A DNA stretch of 64,000 nt. Source: Klebsormidium nitens. Its lineage: Eukaryota > Streptophyta > Klebsormidiophyceae > Klebsormidiales > Klebsormidiaceae. Positions 23,051-35,283 of the stretch are shown here, piece after piece. The DNA is taken from contig DF237119.1 in the NCBI GenBank assembly GCA_000708835.1, forward strand, positions 98,364 to 162,363, given 5' to 3'. The notes under the pieces were generated by a model that was not told the DNA's origin, made no database searches, and saw only the letters and a list, made by a program, of their open reading frames with translations. Numbering within the stretch: the first letter of the stretch is position 1; every line of letters starts with the position of its first letter. Position numbers and translations under genes: made by a program.

Positions 23051-25505
23051 ATGGAGCGCTCTTCGGCTGCAGCTTCTGCAGCAACTGAAACAGAGCCCGC
23101 GCAATCTCAAAAAGAGGAACCCCAAACCTCTGGCGAAAGGGAGGAGAGCGGAGGAGGGAGCGCGCGCGCGGCCGCGGACGGGCGGCGCATCCTGTGCGCG
23201 TACGACGGGTCGAAGGGCGCGCGCGCGGCGTTCGAGTTCGCCAGCGAAAGACTCGCCTGCCCGTCGGAGCGGAGTGACAGCATAGTCCTTTACGAAGCCG
23301 TGGAGTCCATCAGCCGTGAGCTCCGAGTTCACCTACAATCACGGACTGGAAATTGATTCTAGAAATTTATTCCAGCAATACAGAATCTTTATAAGCAGTC
23401 TTTGTCTTCCATTCTGTGCGGATTACGTTTTCTTCAGTGTTATGGCGATTGAGAGCGAGGATGGATTCGAAATCAGAATCTTTTGATGGGAAGAGGGCAC
23501 ATTGGGTTAAGACTTGGTCAATTTTCTGCTTGAATTCACAGCCTATGAACGTTTTCCGTCAGAGCAATGCTTGTGTTTTTGTCGGTCCCAAATCCGGATC
23601 AATCTGAATAGCGATTTGCTTGCCTCGAAATAGCAACGGCGGAGAAAGGGATCTTCTAGACGTTATAATCTCTGGTCGATGTCCTGCCTGCGCACAGTCT
23701 GCCCAAAAATGGTTTGAAGCACAGTTTGTTTATCAAATGCTCTACAAAGAAAGCTCCGATCGCTCAAATCTGCAAGCAAGACTTTAATCATATGGTTCTC
23801 CGTCCGCTCTTTTGAAAATTGCTTGCGCCTTAACCTTCCAACTTCGCTGAAATAGACGAATCCAGTGAATGTGAATCTGGCGTCATCGTCTGACCCGTCA
23901 GTGCGCGCGCAGCGGCCACTTCGTTCATGGCCACGGAGAGCATGATTACGAAGCCGGAGTCGCTCCAGCGAGAAGAGACGCGGCGCATCAACCAGTCCCT
24001 CCAGGGACTTCAGGAGCTAGCCATGTCAACTAAGGTACGGCCACTCGCAACTTCCTTGAACTTTCCATAACATTCTTGAGTGGATTCTCTGCCAAACAGC
24101 ACAAGAATACTGAAGAGAGTTGCCGTGAACGTCGAAGATTTCTGAAGCGACAGCTTACGTATCGACTGCGCGTGTCGGGAATTGGTATACGTTATTAGGT
24201 GCCCATTTGTGTTGCTATTTCTGGACCAAATTACGAAGCTTTCACGTTTTCCGTACGATCTGAAGGCTTCAGGAATTCGCCTCTAGGGAGAGTGCTGAAT
24301 GGCTCTTCAAACCATTGCGCCCATATATAATACCGTTTTTATTTCTTTTTAATGTTATTTAGCCATTGGATGTCTCCGTGGCGGTTGGAAGCGGTGCTGG
24401 AAACTCTCACAAGTTTCCTTTCCTTTCTGATAGCTCAAACCTGAATTGACGCCTTTACGAAGAATCTATGTCCGCCATTTTCGCCGCTCAAAAGGTGCAA
24501 ATTACCGGAGCAGGTTATAAGCGTCTTGGACACTATTTTGCGAAATGGAAAAAGTCGAGACCTCCGTTTAGTAAGCAGCATTTGAGACCTTTCAATCTGG
24601 AGTTCTGTTCCTCTCGACCGGCAGAGGCTCTCTTCTTTAAGGGCAAAGGGCTTTGCGTTTTGACCTGGCAGCTCTCTTTCTGAAGCTTCGGTCGCTTTGA
24701 GCGCGCGCGCGACTAGCGGCGGTGTGGATGAACCTGACGTTATTCCCGGTTCTTGCTCCCAGGTCCCGTGTGAGCCGGTGGTAATGATGGGCGATGCCCG
24801 GGAGGCGATTCCCGAGTACATTGCCAAGCACCCGGTGGACCTCGTCGTGGTGGGCAGTCGGGGAATGAGCGCCATCAAGCGGTGAGCTGAATCTCCTGTA
24901 TACCCGAGCCTACATAGTTGCGAATCTGTGCCCTTTGAAAAGTGCACACTTTTGTCGGAATCGTTAAGTTGTGGCCTACCATACTCCAGAACGTGAAAGA
25001 ACGGAAAATACGGCAGCATATGGCACCAAAACTCAGCATTGATCAGAAGCCAATCCAGAGATGGATCCGTGACAACGAGCAACCTTGTGTCGCCTCATGC
25101 GAGGTAGGCCCGTGTGTTCTTCAAACCTTAAATGCTCCCAGATTTACGATAAGTCGTGCGAGAGAAAGTCTGTGAGCAACAACAAGGACAGCAAGTCAAT
25201 CCGTCCCTCTACTTCGATGAGTCAGAAAGTCCCCAAGAAACTGCTTATCCCCTTCTGGTTCATCTCCGCAGGTCCCCTCAGCATCTGCATCAATCCTGGG
25301 CGGGATCATGATTTCGGGGGACTGCGACCCCATAATTTATACGAAGCCATCAGAACAGTTTATCTTGAACATGAGTTTCCCTGTAAATAGCAGCTTTACT
25401 TGCATCCGTTCCGTGCTCTGCAGATTCTTCTTGGGGAGCGTCAGCACATTCCTGGTGCAACACTGCACGGTTCCGGTCGTGGTCGTTCCGCCGCCCGCGA
25501 AATAA
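23051..25505 (+). CDS. Universal stress protein USP-3
   Basis: Exons 23051-23315, 23913-24034, 24763-24881 and 25424-25505; 588 nt, 195 residues, TAA at 25503. The N-terminal 45 residues are Ala/Glu-rich and poorly structured (MERSSAAASAATETE). The core begins RRILCAYDGSKGARAAFEFA. Exon 2 is a 122-nt charged helix (ESMITKPESLQREE), the same length as in USP-1 and USP-2. Exon 3 has VPCEPVVMMGDAREAIPEY and HPVDLVVVGSRG, and exon 4 FFLGSVSTFLVQHCTVPVVV. The ATP motif G-SR-G-x9-GS (about residue 160) is intact across the exon 3/4 junction. Intron phases are 1, 0 and 2. Predicted soluble, nucleotide-binding and stress-related, like other plant USPs. Confidence 0.9.
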
Positions 25506-26575
25506 GGGTAGCCCGTCGTGACACGTGGCAGGACCTGAGTCGTATCCGCATAGGTTGCCTACTACCTAGACGCATTCTCCACAAAAGTTACCTCGGAAGC
25601 ATACGTAGATAGTTTACTGCGTATGACTTGAATGCTTGGGCACATGTGCAGACGTCTTTAAAACTGGGAGAATATCCAGTATTGGTTGCCCGATAGCCGT
25701 GGATAAATGTGTTTGATCAGCAGTAGGATTGCCTTTTGACTGATATAAAGCTGCGTGATGTAGACAGGGATGATTGCACCGTCAATGATCTTGTGCACTT
25801 GGGTAGAAATATTCGGGCACTTTCTAGCCATCTGATCCAGGATGCAAGACTTGTAAACTTCCCCCCTTTTCGTTTACGGAACGCGTCCCAGAAATGCTCA
25901 TAGATTCGCTTGCGCGGAGCAGTGTCTTGGCTTGACAGAACGAGAGAAATGTTCTATCGAGTAGAATGAGGTATGCGGCGTCCCCCGACGGCTTACAATC
26001 GTTGCGATTTGTGGCGCGTCGAAAACGCTATCCAATTACAAGGCGACGTCGTTCACTGGCATAGTCGCTGATATTCCGACTTTGCCGATGCTACGTGAGA
26101 TGTTTCTTGGGCTTACGGTAAGGGAGCCCACTTTCTCCCTTGCTTTGGAACCAGGATCAAGCGCGGGTGCTTGAGGCCCTTATGTGCATCATAAAAGACC
26201 ATATCCACGGCCTCTTGAAGGTGCCCGAGGATCGACTATGCAGAGCTTCGCAAACATAAGAAAAGATCGCGATGTAGCTGATGCATAGGGTTTCACTCAA
26301 AACGGACCTTCAGTTGCAGACCGTTACCTGGTCTGATCAAATACGTGCATCAGTGACAGCGTTCCCAGATAATTGTGTTTCAACTTAGACGTAGCGCTGC
26401 AAGCATATCGGCGTCACGGCGCAAACATCTAGGCACCAATATAGACAACTATGATCGTATGATCGTGTCTTAACAGCTATTGCAGACTTCGAAAAGATTC
26501 TCGTTTGCTTCTACTTCTCGTTTGCTGGAGGCCGTACCTAACAGCTATAGTCTTCGAAGAGATCCCCGTTCGCTG
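25506..26575. other. Intergenic between convergent USP-3 and USP-4
   Basis: This 1.07-kb interval separates two stop codons. A TATAAAG string occurs at about 25743 with no gene after it. Nothing else is recognised. Confidence 0.4.
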
Positions 26576-29162
26576 CTACTCTCCGTCTGCCTGAGCCCGG
26601 ACGACCATGACCGGGACGGGGCTGTGGTCGACAAGATACGAACTGACGCTGCCCAAGAATAGCCTACAAGGCCGAGGGAGAGGGGTTAAAAGGCGATAAG
26701 AGGGGTTAACAGGGAGTAAGAGGGCTTAATGAATGACGTGGCACTAACCACCGCCAGCACCTAACTCTTGCTAACCAAAATTGGTCGATGGCGGCTTTTC
26801 TCTGCCATTCGGCTGCTTAGAAGATGCATCAGACGTCAGCACGCCTTCCCTACGATTAAAGGCTTGAAAATTGGGAAAAAGTGGTTCTGCGCGCTTTTAC
26901 GGTCGGGAGCTTCTGTAGATGGATTGGTGTGGTGTTCCGGGATTGATCTCTCTCTGGCCCATGCAGAGCCTTTATGAGCTGATTGACTTCCGACAGACCA
27001 TAAGATCGATGGCTTCCTACAAGGCATCCCGGGCGGCCGTCTGACTTCCTCAAGTTCGCAGTAAGATAAATGGGATGAATCGGCGGCACTAGGACGCTAT
27101 TCACAATTGCACTTACAGCGGTCAAAAGGTGTCCCAACTCTGAGAGACGTGTCCCAAGATCATCTTCCGATCGACAGATACAGCTTACCTCCATACGCGC
27201 CTGCTCAGCCGAACCAATGTTTCCCAGCGAAGATAGCTGCCCAACGGCCGAATATTAAAAATTCTCCTGGGTTGGACTGATTAATAATGTCCCCTTGAGC
27301 CATGCGCTTTGTACACATCTGCAAATCCAGGCGCACAATCATAGGCAGTAGAATACCTGAGGCTTCAGAAGAGGGTCAGAAAATGCTCACCGTCTCGTAG
27401 TGCTGAGACCCCGGCTGCCCACCACTAGGAGGTCCACCGGGTGCTTTGCGACGTACTCGGGGATCAACTCCCGGGGATCCCCCAAAAGCACCACCGACTC
27501 GGTGTGAACCTGCGCGCAACCTTCTCACCTTCAAGACGGTTATCAAGCGCCTCGTGCCCGTTGAAATTTGACAGAGCCCTTGGTGGTCTACAGATTGGAT
27601 TCGAGCATCCGTCGCCGCCCGTTAATTATGTTAATCTTTGACTGTAGCCGTCGGATCGAATCACAGCACTTTGCAGGCTCTTGAAAGGTTCCTAGAGAGC
27701 TCCGCAGTGCTGGTAAGTCTTCCCTTCTGAGCCCCTTTCCACAGGACGAAATGCTTATGCCTGCCCGAGAGCGGTCGTTCCCACGAAACGGAGCGCGGCG
27801 CGGCCGCGGCTTACCCCGCGCGCGTCCGCCTGGTCGCTCATGACGCGCAGCTCCGCGCCGCAGTTGAGCTCCTCCAACTCCTGGACGAAGTCGCTCTGCC
27901 GCTTGGTCATGTCCGCCAATATCTCGGCTGGAAAAAGGAAGGAACCTTCTTACTGCAGTTCTGCCTCCGGGAAAAGATTGCCCAACAGCTGAACTCAAAG
28001 TTGATGGACGGGTGAGAGCATCTTAGACTCATTAAGTGGGGTTTCTCAAACGGAGTGCGGTCTGCGGCCTGGTGATTTCGAAGGGATCTAGAATTGGCGG
28101 CAAAACTTAAGGGCCTTTGGTAGGATGGTTTTGATTGAGAGAGGCTTTTCAGATGCAATCAGCTCTATTTGAGATGGTCGACGTTGAAATAATTTCAGGC
28201 AAAAAGGTCACCTCGCAGCTCTATCAGGAGTTTGCGGTCAGACTATCTTCGTCAGGATTCTGGTTGGAAGAAAGACCAGGAGGGTTACTGAGACCGAGGG
28301 GCAGGGTTACCGAGAACGAAAAAAGACACCAGGAGGATTACTGGGAGCGAGCGCGTTGCCGAAAGTTCAGAAGGTGGAAAAATTGCTCCAGAAACCTGGT
28401 CGCTGCGGTTCGCCATCTGGAGTGTTGGCTGCAAAGTAGAAACTTTAGAAAGTGCCCAACCCGAACCGGCGTAGAGACTTTTCATCAGCCAACTGGAGAG
28501 GGTTAAAGTCGTTGAGAAGTAAGCAAAGAAGCTCCGGTTATCACGATTGAGGTGGCTCAGCTATGGCTTTTGGTCATGGCCCGAGTTTCGTGCAGACAAG
28601 ACGAGACGCCTCCTCGATATGGAAATCGACCTGCGCGGAACAGACAAGTCCTCTTCGACGGATCGACCTAGCTTGGATCATAAAGGCGCAAGCGTACCCG
28701 AAGTTTTCAATGGAAATAAATGGAGCAGATAACGCACAGCACATGTTGGCCGCGCGAAGTTGTGGACATTTTAAGGACAATTGGAAGCAAGAGAACTTGA
28801 TTCTCAATGACCCTACTAATTTAGATTCAAGAGCATCTCTGCGCTTGCACTCCTACAATAGATTGAATCATGTGGGGACACAGAAACGGAAGACGTGTCG
28901 AATCCGGAGAGAACAGTCATCAGTTCGTTAGCACGCAGAGCCTCAAAGCAGAAAGCTTACGGTTCAAAGGTCTGGCGGCTTCAAATAGCACGAGAATGTC
29001 GTTCCGCTCTGGAACGACCACTCTCTCCAGGGCGAACAGGAACGCGCGCACCGAGCCCTCCGAGCCGTCGATCGCGCACAGCACTCTCAATCCGACGGCT
29101 GGCGTTTCAGTTGAAGTCCCACACGAGCAGACTCTACCCTGAGCTTCCTCGTGATGATGCAT
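26576..29162 (-). CDS. Universal stress protein USP-4
   Basis: Minus-strand exons 29162-28961, 27927-27815, 27509-27391 and 26663-26576; 522 nt, 173 residues, stop TAG at 26578-26576. The start chosen is the first ATG (29162, MHHHEEAQG); the frame extends further up only from a TTG. Core motifs: LRVLCAIDGSEGSVRAFLFA, exon 2 MTKRQSDFVQELEEL, exon 3 VHTESVVLLGDPRELIPEY with LLVVGSRG, and exon 4 LFLGSVSSYLVDHSPVPVMV. The ATP motif G-SR-G-x9-GS (about residue 136) is intact. Exon 1 is 202 nt, identical in length to USP-1. Divergent partner of USP-5, tail to tail with USP-3. Confidence 0.9.
26685..26735. repeat. Short degenerate tandem repeat in USP-4 intron 3
   Basis: Three imperfect copies of a unit of about 24 bp containing (A/G)AGAGGG(G/C)TTAA lie just upstream, in gene sense, of the exon 4 acceptor. 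Confidence 0.5.
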
Positions 29163-30847
29163 AGCTTGGAGCGATCCTTTCAACGAGAGCTTTCTTTGTT
29201 CCCTTCCTTTGACTTCAGGATCCAAACCCCACTGTGTTTCATGCTCTTTCAGCCAGACCTGTCGCTTGCTTGCAGAATGTGGGCACCAATGAGTTTTCAG
29301 CCAACCTCCTCAAGCAAGACTTATCTTCTAATTTATCTCCGAACTGCCACGCATATTCACTTCATCATTTCCCGACTGGAGGCGATGATGGCACCTCTGG
29401 ATCTGCTATGCTTACGGCGCATGCCGCCCTTGTTGAAGCAAGCTGTTGAATACCGTACACTACTAGCGGTTTGGCGGCGGAGCGTCAGATGCTTTCTTGC
29501 AGCGGTGTGTTCCTTCGGAGGAGTAGAGCAATGCCTCGTGAATGGAATCCTTAAGTAGAGTAGAGCGCCAGCATTCCGATTTGTAATCAACCCATGCACA
29601 AGCTAGTCTGTCCAGCTGGAAACCGTTCAAAGCTTCAAGTAGACGAGCCGTTTTACATTTTCGGTTTGAAGACTCATCTTCCAGTGATCTGAGCTGGACC
29701 TGACCGGCCACCCTTGGGGAACTAAGCGGACCGAATTTCGCCTCTCCGTTCTCCCGCTCTTGTAAGTATTGAACACTTGAGGAATCCCTCTTAGTCGAGG
29801 ATACGTGCATGTTTCGACAATGTCGGATCAGATCCGCTGACGTGAGAGCTAAAGCTCTCTTCCGAAGCGAAGCCCTTCAACTTGTAAGCCGACCGTCTTC
29901 CGAGTCGTGAGAAATCCGACGGTATGGTAAACGCGTCGTCCGTACACCTTGCCGAAACATCGAAGGATCGGTCGGGGCACCGTAAGTCTCGTNNNNNNNN
30001 NNNNNNNNNNNNNNNNNNNNNNNNNNNNNNNNNNNNNNNNNNNNNNNNNNNNNNNNNNNNNNNNNNNNNNNNNNNNNNNNNNNNNNNNNNNNNNNNNNNN
30101 NNNNNNNNNNNNNNNNNNNNNNNNNNNNNNNNNNNNNNNNNNNNNNNNNNNNNNNNNNNNNNNNNNNNNNNNNNNNNNNNNNNNNNNNNNNNNNNNNNNN
30201 NNNNNNNNNNNNNNNNNNNNNNNNNNNNNNNNNNNNNNNNNNNNNNNNNNNNNNNNNNNNNNNNNNNNNNNNNNNNNNNNNNNNNNNNNNTGAATACCGG
30301 TATGTTGGTTTCTAAGGATGTTTTTACTATGCACCGGTATCGAACGGGCTACCCCGCTGGTTCCGCTGGCCCGCGTTCGACGGTACGAAATCTGAAGTAT
30401 TCGTGGCACGTGCTTGCGATTCCACAAAACCAGCCGGTTAGAAAAATTCTGGTTCGGCGGTACGAACAAACCAGGAGTGACCTGGAGTGACCTGGAGTCG
30501 AACCGTGAGCGTGACTCGGACGTACACGGGCCTCGCCGGCGCCCCGGGCCAGCTACCAAGCTCGAAACCAGCAGTGGGCCGTCACTACTACAAGATTACC
30601 ATTGACTGAAGGGCACAGCTGATTCGGCGCTTTATATTCAATTGAGCTCAACTCGAGTAATTCATGAAGTCTACGGGATCGACTGAGATCCACTAGGCGA
30701 CCATTGCCTGTCTCGTCTCACCCGCATATTGCACTCTCAACCTTCCGGCAATCAGCTTTACTAAGTTCATAGTCCTACCTTCCGCAAACAAGCAACAGTC
30801 AATATCTTTCCAAGCACACAGCTCAGCAAGCGCATTCAGCTGCCGCC
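29163..30847. promoter_or_regulatory. Divergent upstream region of USP-4 and USP-5, with N gap
   Basis: This 1.7-kb interval between divergent start codons should contain both promoters. It includes 298 N at 29993-30290. Right of the gap, GGAGTGACCT is repeated in tandem near 30474-30497. No gene is called: the long open frames spanning the gap are made of N. Confidence 0.45.
29993..30290. other. Assembly gap (298 N)
   Basis: An unresolved run of N, so its length may be an estimate. It sits in the USP-4/USP-5 upstream region. Confidence 0.97.
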
Positions 30848-33800
30848 ATGGCTGACTCTGAAACCACCCCGGCCAAGCAGGCAGAAATCGAAGCGGCGCC
30901 GTTTGACAAACCTCTCTTAAGCCCGGGCGGCGCCCGGCAGCTGCTGTGCGCCGTCGACGGCTCTGAGGGGTCCAAAGCGGCGTTCAGATTCGTCCTCGAG
31001 AAAATGACGCTCCCAGAGCGGGGGGACAGAATCATCCTGTTCCAGGCGTGCCGGCGGGTCGACCGAGAGCTCGTTGAGCCGGGAACCCACTCCTACCAGA
31101 CGAGAGACTTCTTTACAGGTGCGAGTTCCTCATTTACAAAGTTTACAAGAAAAAGTCTGTTTTGCCTTTGCTTTGTAAAACGTGCAATTGCGTTGCGATT
31201 CTCTGTGCTTAATTCCGATCCATCTGGGACCCGCGTTTGCCAGCGCCCAAAAAGTGCGATGGAACTAGACGGTTCTGCTTCCCGGAAGCTTCTCACCGGC
31301 CGGGCAAATCAGTCGAGTCATTGACACAAACATTTAGCGGGAAATTTGGTACATCCTTTTGCTGCCTTCTGCTGCCTTCTGCTGCTTATGTAAGTTGAAA
31401 ACCGTCACATCAGGAAAGAATATCGCATGTGGGTACTTGACAGAATTTTCAAGATTCTCTGATTCAAACAGGTGGGCGATAGCCAAGGGCTGAAATGAAA
31501 TTGACGGACGCCCTTTCCCTATCCTCATTTCTTTTCTATCTTCTCAATTGATGTCGAGCAAGGGTCGGCCAATTTGTCGCGTACTCTACGTCTGATCCAA
31601 AATTAAGAGCTCTGGTTCCAGTTTTATCTCCTTACTCAATTAATAGCCAGTAAAGATGTCGTTTGCTTTCGACTCTGGAATCGTGGGTCCAGCCTGCTTC
31701 ACTCAAAGCAAGCCTGACTCTTTCTGAAATTTCATGTCTCATAAAACCAACGGCACAGCAATCCTCTACCTGATGAAAGTTCCGGATCGCCTAACCTCAG
31801 CGCAAACCTGTTCAGCGCTACCATTCACTTTGGAATGGCCAGAAACACAATATCAAGTTCTTTGCTCGTCTTGCTCACCTCGATCTCGAAGCTCCTGACA
31901 CCTGCCACTCTCCCGCTTTTCTTGCACCCCTCCTCTCCTTTCTTCACAAACTTCGACGGCTGATGCACACTCGACTATTTCGCAACCAAATTTCCCACCC
32001 GTTCCTCAATCACTTCAACATCATTTGACTGAACATAAGAACCTTATTTCTCTGAAAAGGGTTTCGGTGATTACCATTCCAATCTTACGTTCCTGAGAAC
32101 ATTTCCGTCATCGTCAGAAATTCTTCTCGTCTGCAGCTGATCTCGGCTTCATTGACGATGGGCATCGCAAGTCCGCCCAGGCAGAGCGCGAGCGCCAGGC
32201 GCTAAAGCAACTGGGGGAGCTGGTGAAGCTCGCTGACGTGAGCACCCGGGTGCAAAGTTTCCAAACGCTGTCTTGCCACTGCTGTGCTGACGTGATCTCT
32301 TTGGGGTACGGGTCGTTGTTCCGATCGCGCCGAGGTTGTCATCTGCTGATCCTTGATTGGTTTTCCATTCTTGATTCCTGCTTTCATCTTATCGACAATG
32401 TCTTCAGCCGTGTGAGGATCCCAATCCGTCAGAAATCTGCATTTCAAGCCTGTGGTCAGCCCGCTCCAAAGCGGGTCGCAAGCAGCTTTGAAATCTGCAA
32501 ATGCGGGTACTTCGACGAGGGGGCGTTTTTGCGACTCTTGAGTTTGTGACAGAGCTGGATTCCTGAGCTTAATATCACGTCCAGTCACTCAACCGAGCAA
32601 CTGTCGACAAGTTTACGAGTTCTGCGCCGCGGCTGCGCTCTTCTTGGTATAAAGGCGGTTTGAAACTTTCGACGAAATCAACCGTAGAACCAGAGATTAT
32701 TTCCGCACTGGTACCTTTTCTGTGGCGAGTCAGGCTTTTTTGTCAGATTCAAAACTCTCCGCACTGGTACCTTTTCTGTGGCGAGTCAGGCTTTTTTGTC
32801 AGATTCAAAACTCGAAGCAGTTACGGAATATTGCTGGGATGCCTAGTTGAAGCTTCGGACTCGAAACATCGTTTACGAAACCCCTGCTTGAATCGTAGAC
32901 CCAAGCGAGGCCACAAAGTCTAGTCAACCTTGTTCGCTCAGGATTTGTCGGCTTCCGTTTTGCGAAACTCCTGCTCTTTATGCTAGTACAACGTTTCCCG
33001 TCACCTTTCTCACTTCGACCACAATGCCCGCGACAGGCATCAGCGTGCGCAGACCCCAGCCTCACTTTCAAAATCGGTTGCGCGCGCGCACACGGCGGCG
33101 GTGCGCGCATTTTCGTGTATGGTGCATAGAGCCCGCCTCTCTTCTGCTCACCCTCAATTGCAATCGGGTATTGAATGACAAGGATGGTAAGAGTGAAATG
33201 GTCGCCTTAGCCAAGAGCATTTTGCCGCAGGTTCCCTGCGAGACGGTGGTGGTTACGGGCGACCCGCGGGACGAGATCCCGCGGTACGTCGCCAAGCACC
33301 CGGTGGACATCGTGGTGGTGGGCAGCCGCGGCCTGGGCACCGTGAAAAGGTACGTGGGCGATCAACATGAAACATTATTCTCACATTTTCTGATTCCGAC
33401 TGGAAGGCCCGGAAGCTCTTACAGAATGTATGGTTGAATCTGGGCTCTCCAATGCGGATTCACAACGTCGACGGTAGCCTAAGAAGTCAAAGAGTGCGTA
33501 AGTTTCGTGAGGGTAAACGAAGATCGTTTGCACCATCGAAGGATTGGTGACGTGAAATACTTCGACCAGCGCTTCGGGCACCGCTTCTAATCTTTTGCTG
33601 TCATTCAATCGCACCCCTTTCTTCGCTGTGCAAAATTGAAAAACGAAACTTTGACTTGCATTAGATTCTCAATCTTGAAGATCCTCCCTTCTATTTGGAA
33701 AACTCAATGTTACGTTCCGCAACTGTCAGCGCATGTTCGGTCTGGTCTGCGTACCAAATTCGGACACCAAGCAGGAACTCTTGTCGACACTTGCTGGCAG

Positions 33801-34070
33801 TCGGGAGTCTATCTAAAATTCGTCAAATCCTCAGAAGTCGGGAACGGCATCTTGACCAGCCTGACATGTGTCACAAGTGTTAGGGTCGTTGCGAAATATC
33901 CTAGCATCTTCCTTCTGCTCCGTGGATCCGGCAGTTATTCCAAGGCAAAAGTCTTTGGTTAATTTGCTCGCAGGTTGTTCCTGGGCAGTGTAAGCTGCGA
34001 CTTGGTTCGCCACTTGAGCGTTCCGGTCATCGTGGTGCCGCCGCCGTCAGCGGCGAAAGCGGTGAACTAG
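30848..34070 (+). CDS. Universal stress protein USP-5
   Basis: Exons 30848-31118, 32137-32237, 33231-33349 and 33974-34070; 588 nt, 195 residues, TAG at 34068. The start context GCCGCCATGG is excellent. Core motifs: RQLLCAVDGSEGSKAAFRFV, exon 2 AQAERERQALKQLGELVKLA, exon 3 VPCETVVVTGDPRDEIPRY with IVVVGSRG, and exon 4 LFLGSVSCDLVRHLSVPVIV. The ATP motif G-SR-G-x9-GS (about residue 155) is intact. Where relatives end exon 1 (after GACC), this gene has GAGAGC instead of a GT donor. The next in-phase donor, CAG/GTGCGA after 31118, adds 18 residues (from RELVEPG to DFFT). Intron phases remain 1, 0 and 2. Confidence 0.88.
32702..32813. repeat. Perfect 56-bp tandem duplication in USP-5 intron 2
   Basis: The unit from TCCGCACTGG to AAAACTC occurs twice without mismatch, at 32702-32757 and 32758-32813. 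Perfect identity means a recent duplication, or an assembly artefact. Confidence 0.92.
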
Positions 34071-35283
34071 AGCGGGCGGGAGTTGCAAACAAGGCTTCGA
34101 AGACCGCTTAAGACATGCAGAGTTGAGGTTCTTTGAGAGAGGTGTATTTGCCACTTCGTACTTGTACAGACTACTGTTGAGTGTAGAATTTGATAACTAC
34201 CTATGGTTCTCCAAAGTCTAGATAGACCACCGGGATCATGAGCAGATCGCAAACTGGGTTATAAGTCACTGGCTTGCAGACATGTTAAGGCTTGACAGAG
34301 CTTCTAAAAGGGGGATGCTGCTAAGCTTAGCTTTGGGCTGGAGAGTTGCTCCAAGTAGAAGTACGAAGTTCTAAAGCTTTGTAGAATTGTAATATCAAAG
34401 CGCATATATTATTTTGGTTTTGCATGTCAAGCGAACATCTATATGGTGGATGGCGGTGAATGAGGAGAGGTACGAGAAGTCACAGTTGCAGACAGAATAC
34501 CGACGTGCATGCTCACACTTTTCTGGCTTTTATTTGTCTGGGGAAAGAGATCAATATTACCTATCATCCAGCCGCAGGTCCTACATGCCAAGCAATAAGG
34601 ACACGCAGATCCATCTAGTTAACCATGGCATCCAATCAGAACAACGTGTACGATTTCTCTTGACCTACTAGATCCAAGCTCTCGCATGATGTAGATTGTG
34701 CACAGAAAGGCGTCCCATCATGAGGAGCTCTTATAGATGCGGCTCGTTGCAACAGTTGATAGCGTTCTCTTTGATAATGCACATGATCAAGACAAGTTTA
34801 GATGTGCTGCAACCGTTTCGAATTATGTCGAGACGACCGTAGCCTTGCACATGTTTACACCCCGGAAGCATCCTGGCATGGTCTGCATGTACGTACACGA
34901 GACAGATCATGAAGGCTCAACGGAGCCGCTTCACAGTTCTGAACTCGTCTCGATTCAAAATATTAGCGGAAAGCTGGGCGCTGATGCGCTTTGAATGTGC
35001 CCTACCAAGCAACACTGGCCAGTCTCTAGAGCGACTATATAGAAAAAACCGATCTCACAGGATATGGAAGTGATCTAAGACGGGTTGGCCCTGGTAGACG
35101 ATGTGCTGAGCGGATTCAATTGCCGGATTGTATAAAAACGGCCAATATCGCGCTCTCAAACTTTTGACTCAGAAAAACAAGACGAAAGCGCGCCCTGTCC
35201 AGTGAACTTTGTCTTTGCAATCTGCTTGAACCATACAAAGACACCAATTTAGTTTCACAGCTCTGACCGCAGGCTACCTTCTC
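34071..35283. other. Intergenic between convergent USP-5 and USP-6
   Basis: This is a 1.2-kb interval between two stop codons. A good TATA box (TATAAAAA) lies on + at 35131, pointing antisense into USP-6 exon 4. No gene is recognised. Confidence 0.4.

Noticed and set aside
28260-28350. Degenerate repeat around CCAGGAGGGTTACTG
   Set aside because: Only two imperfect copies in a USP-4 intron; too weak to list as a feature.
29849-30559. Open frames of up to 236 codons across the gap
   Set aside because: Most of their length is N, so they are artefacts.
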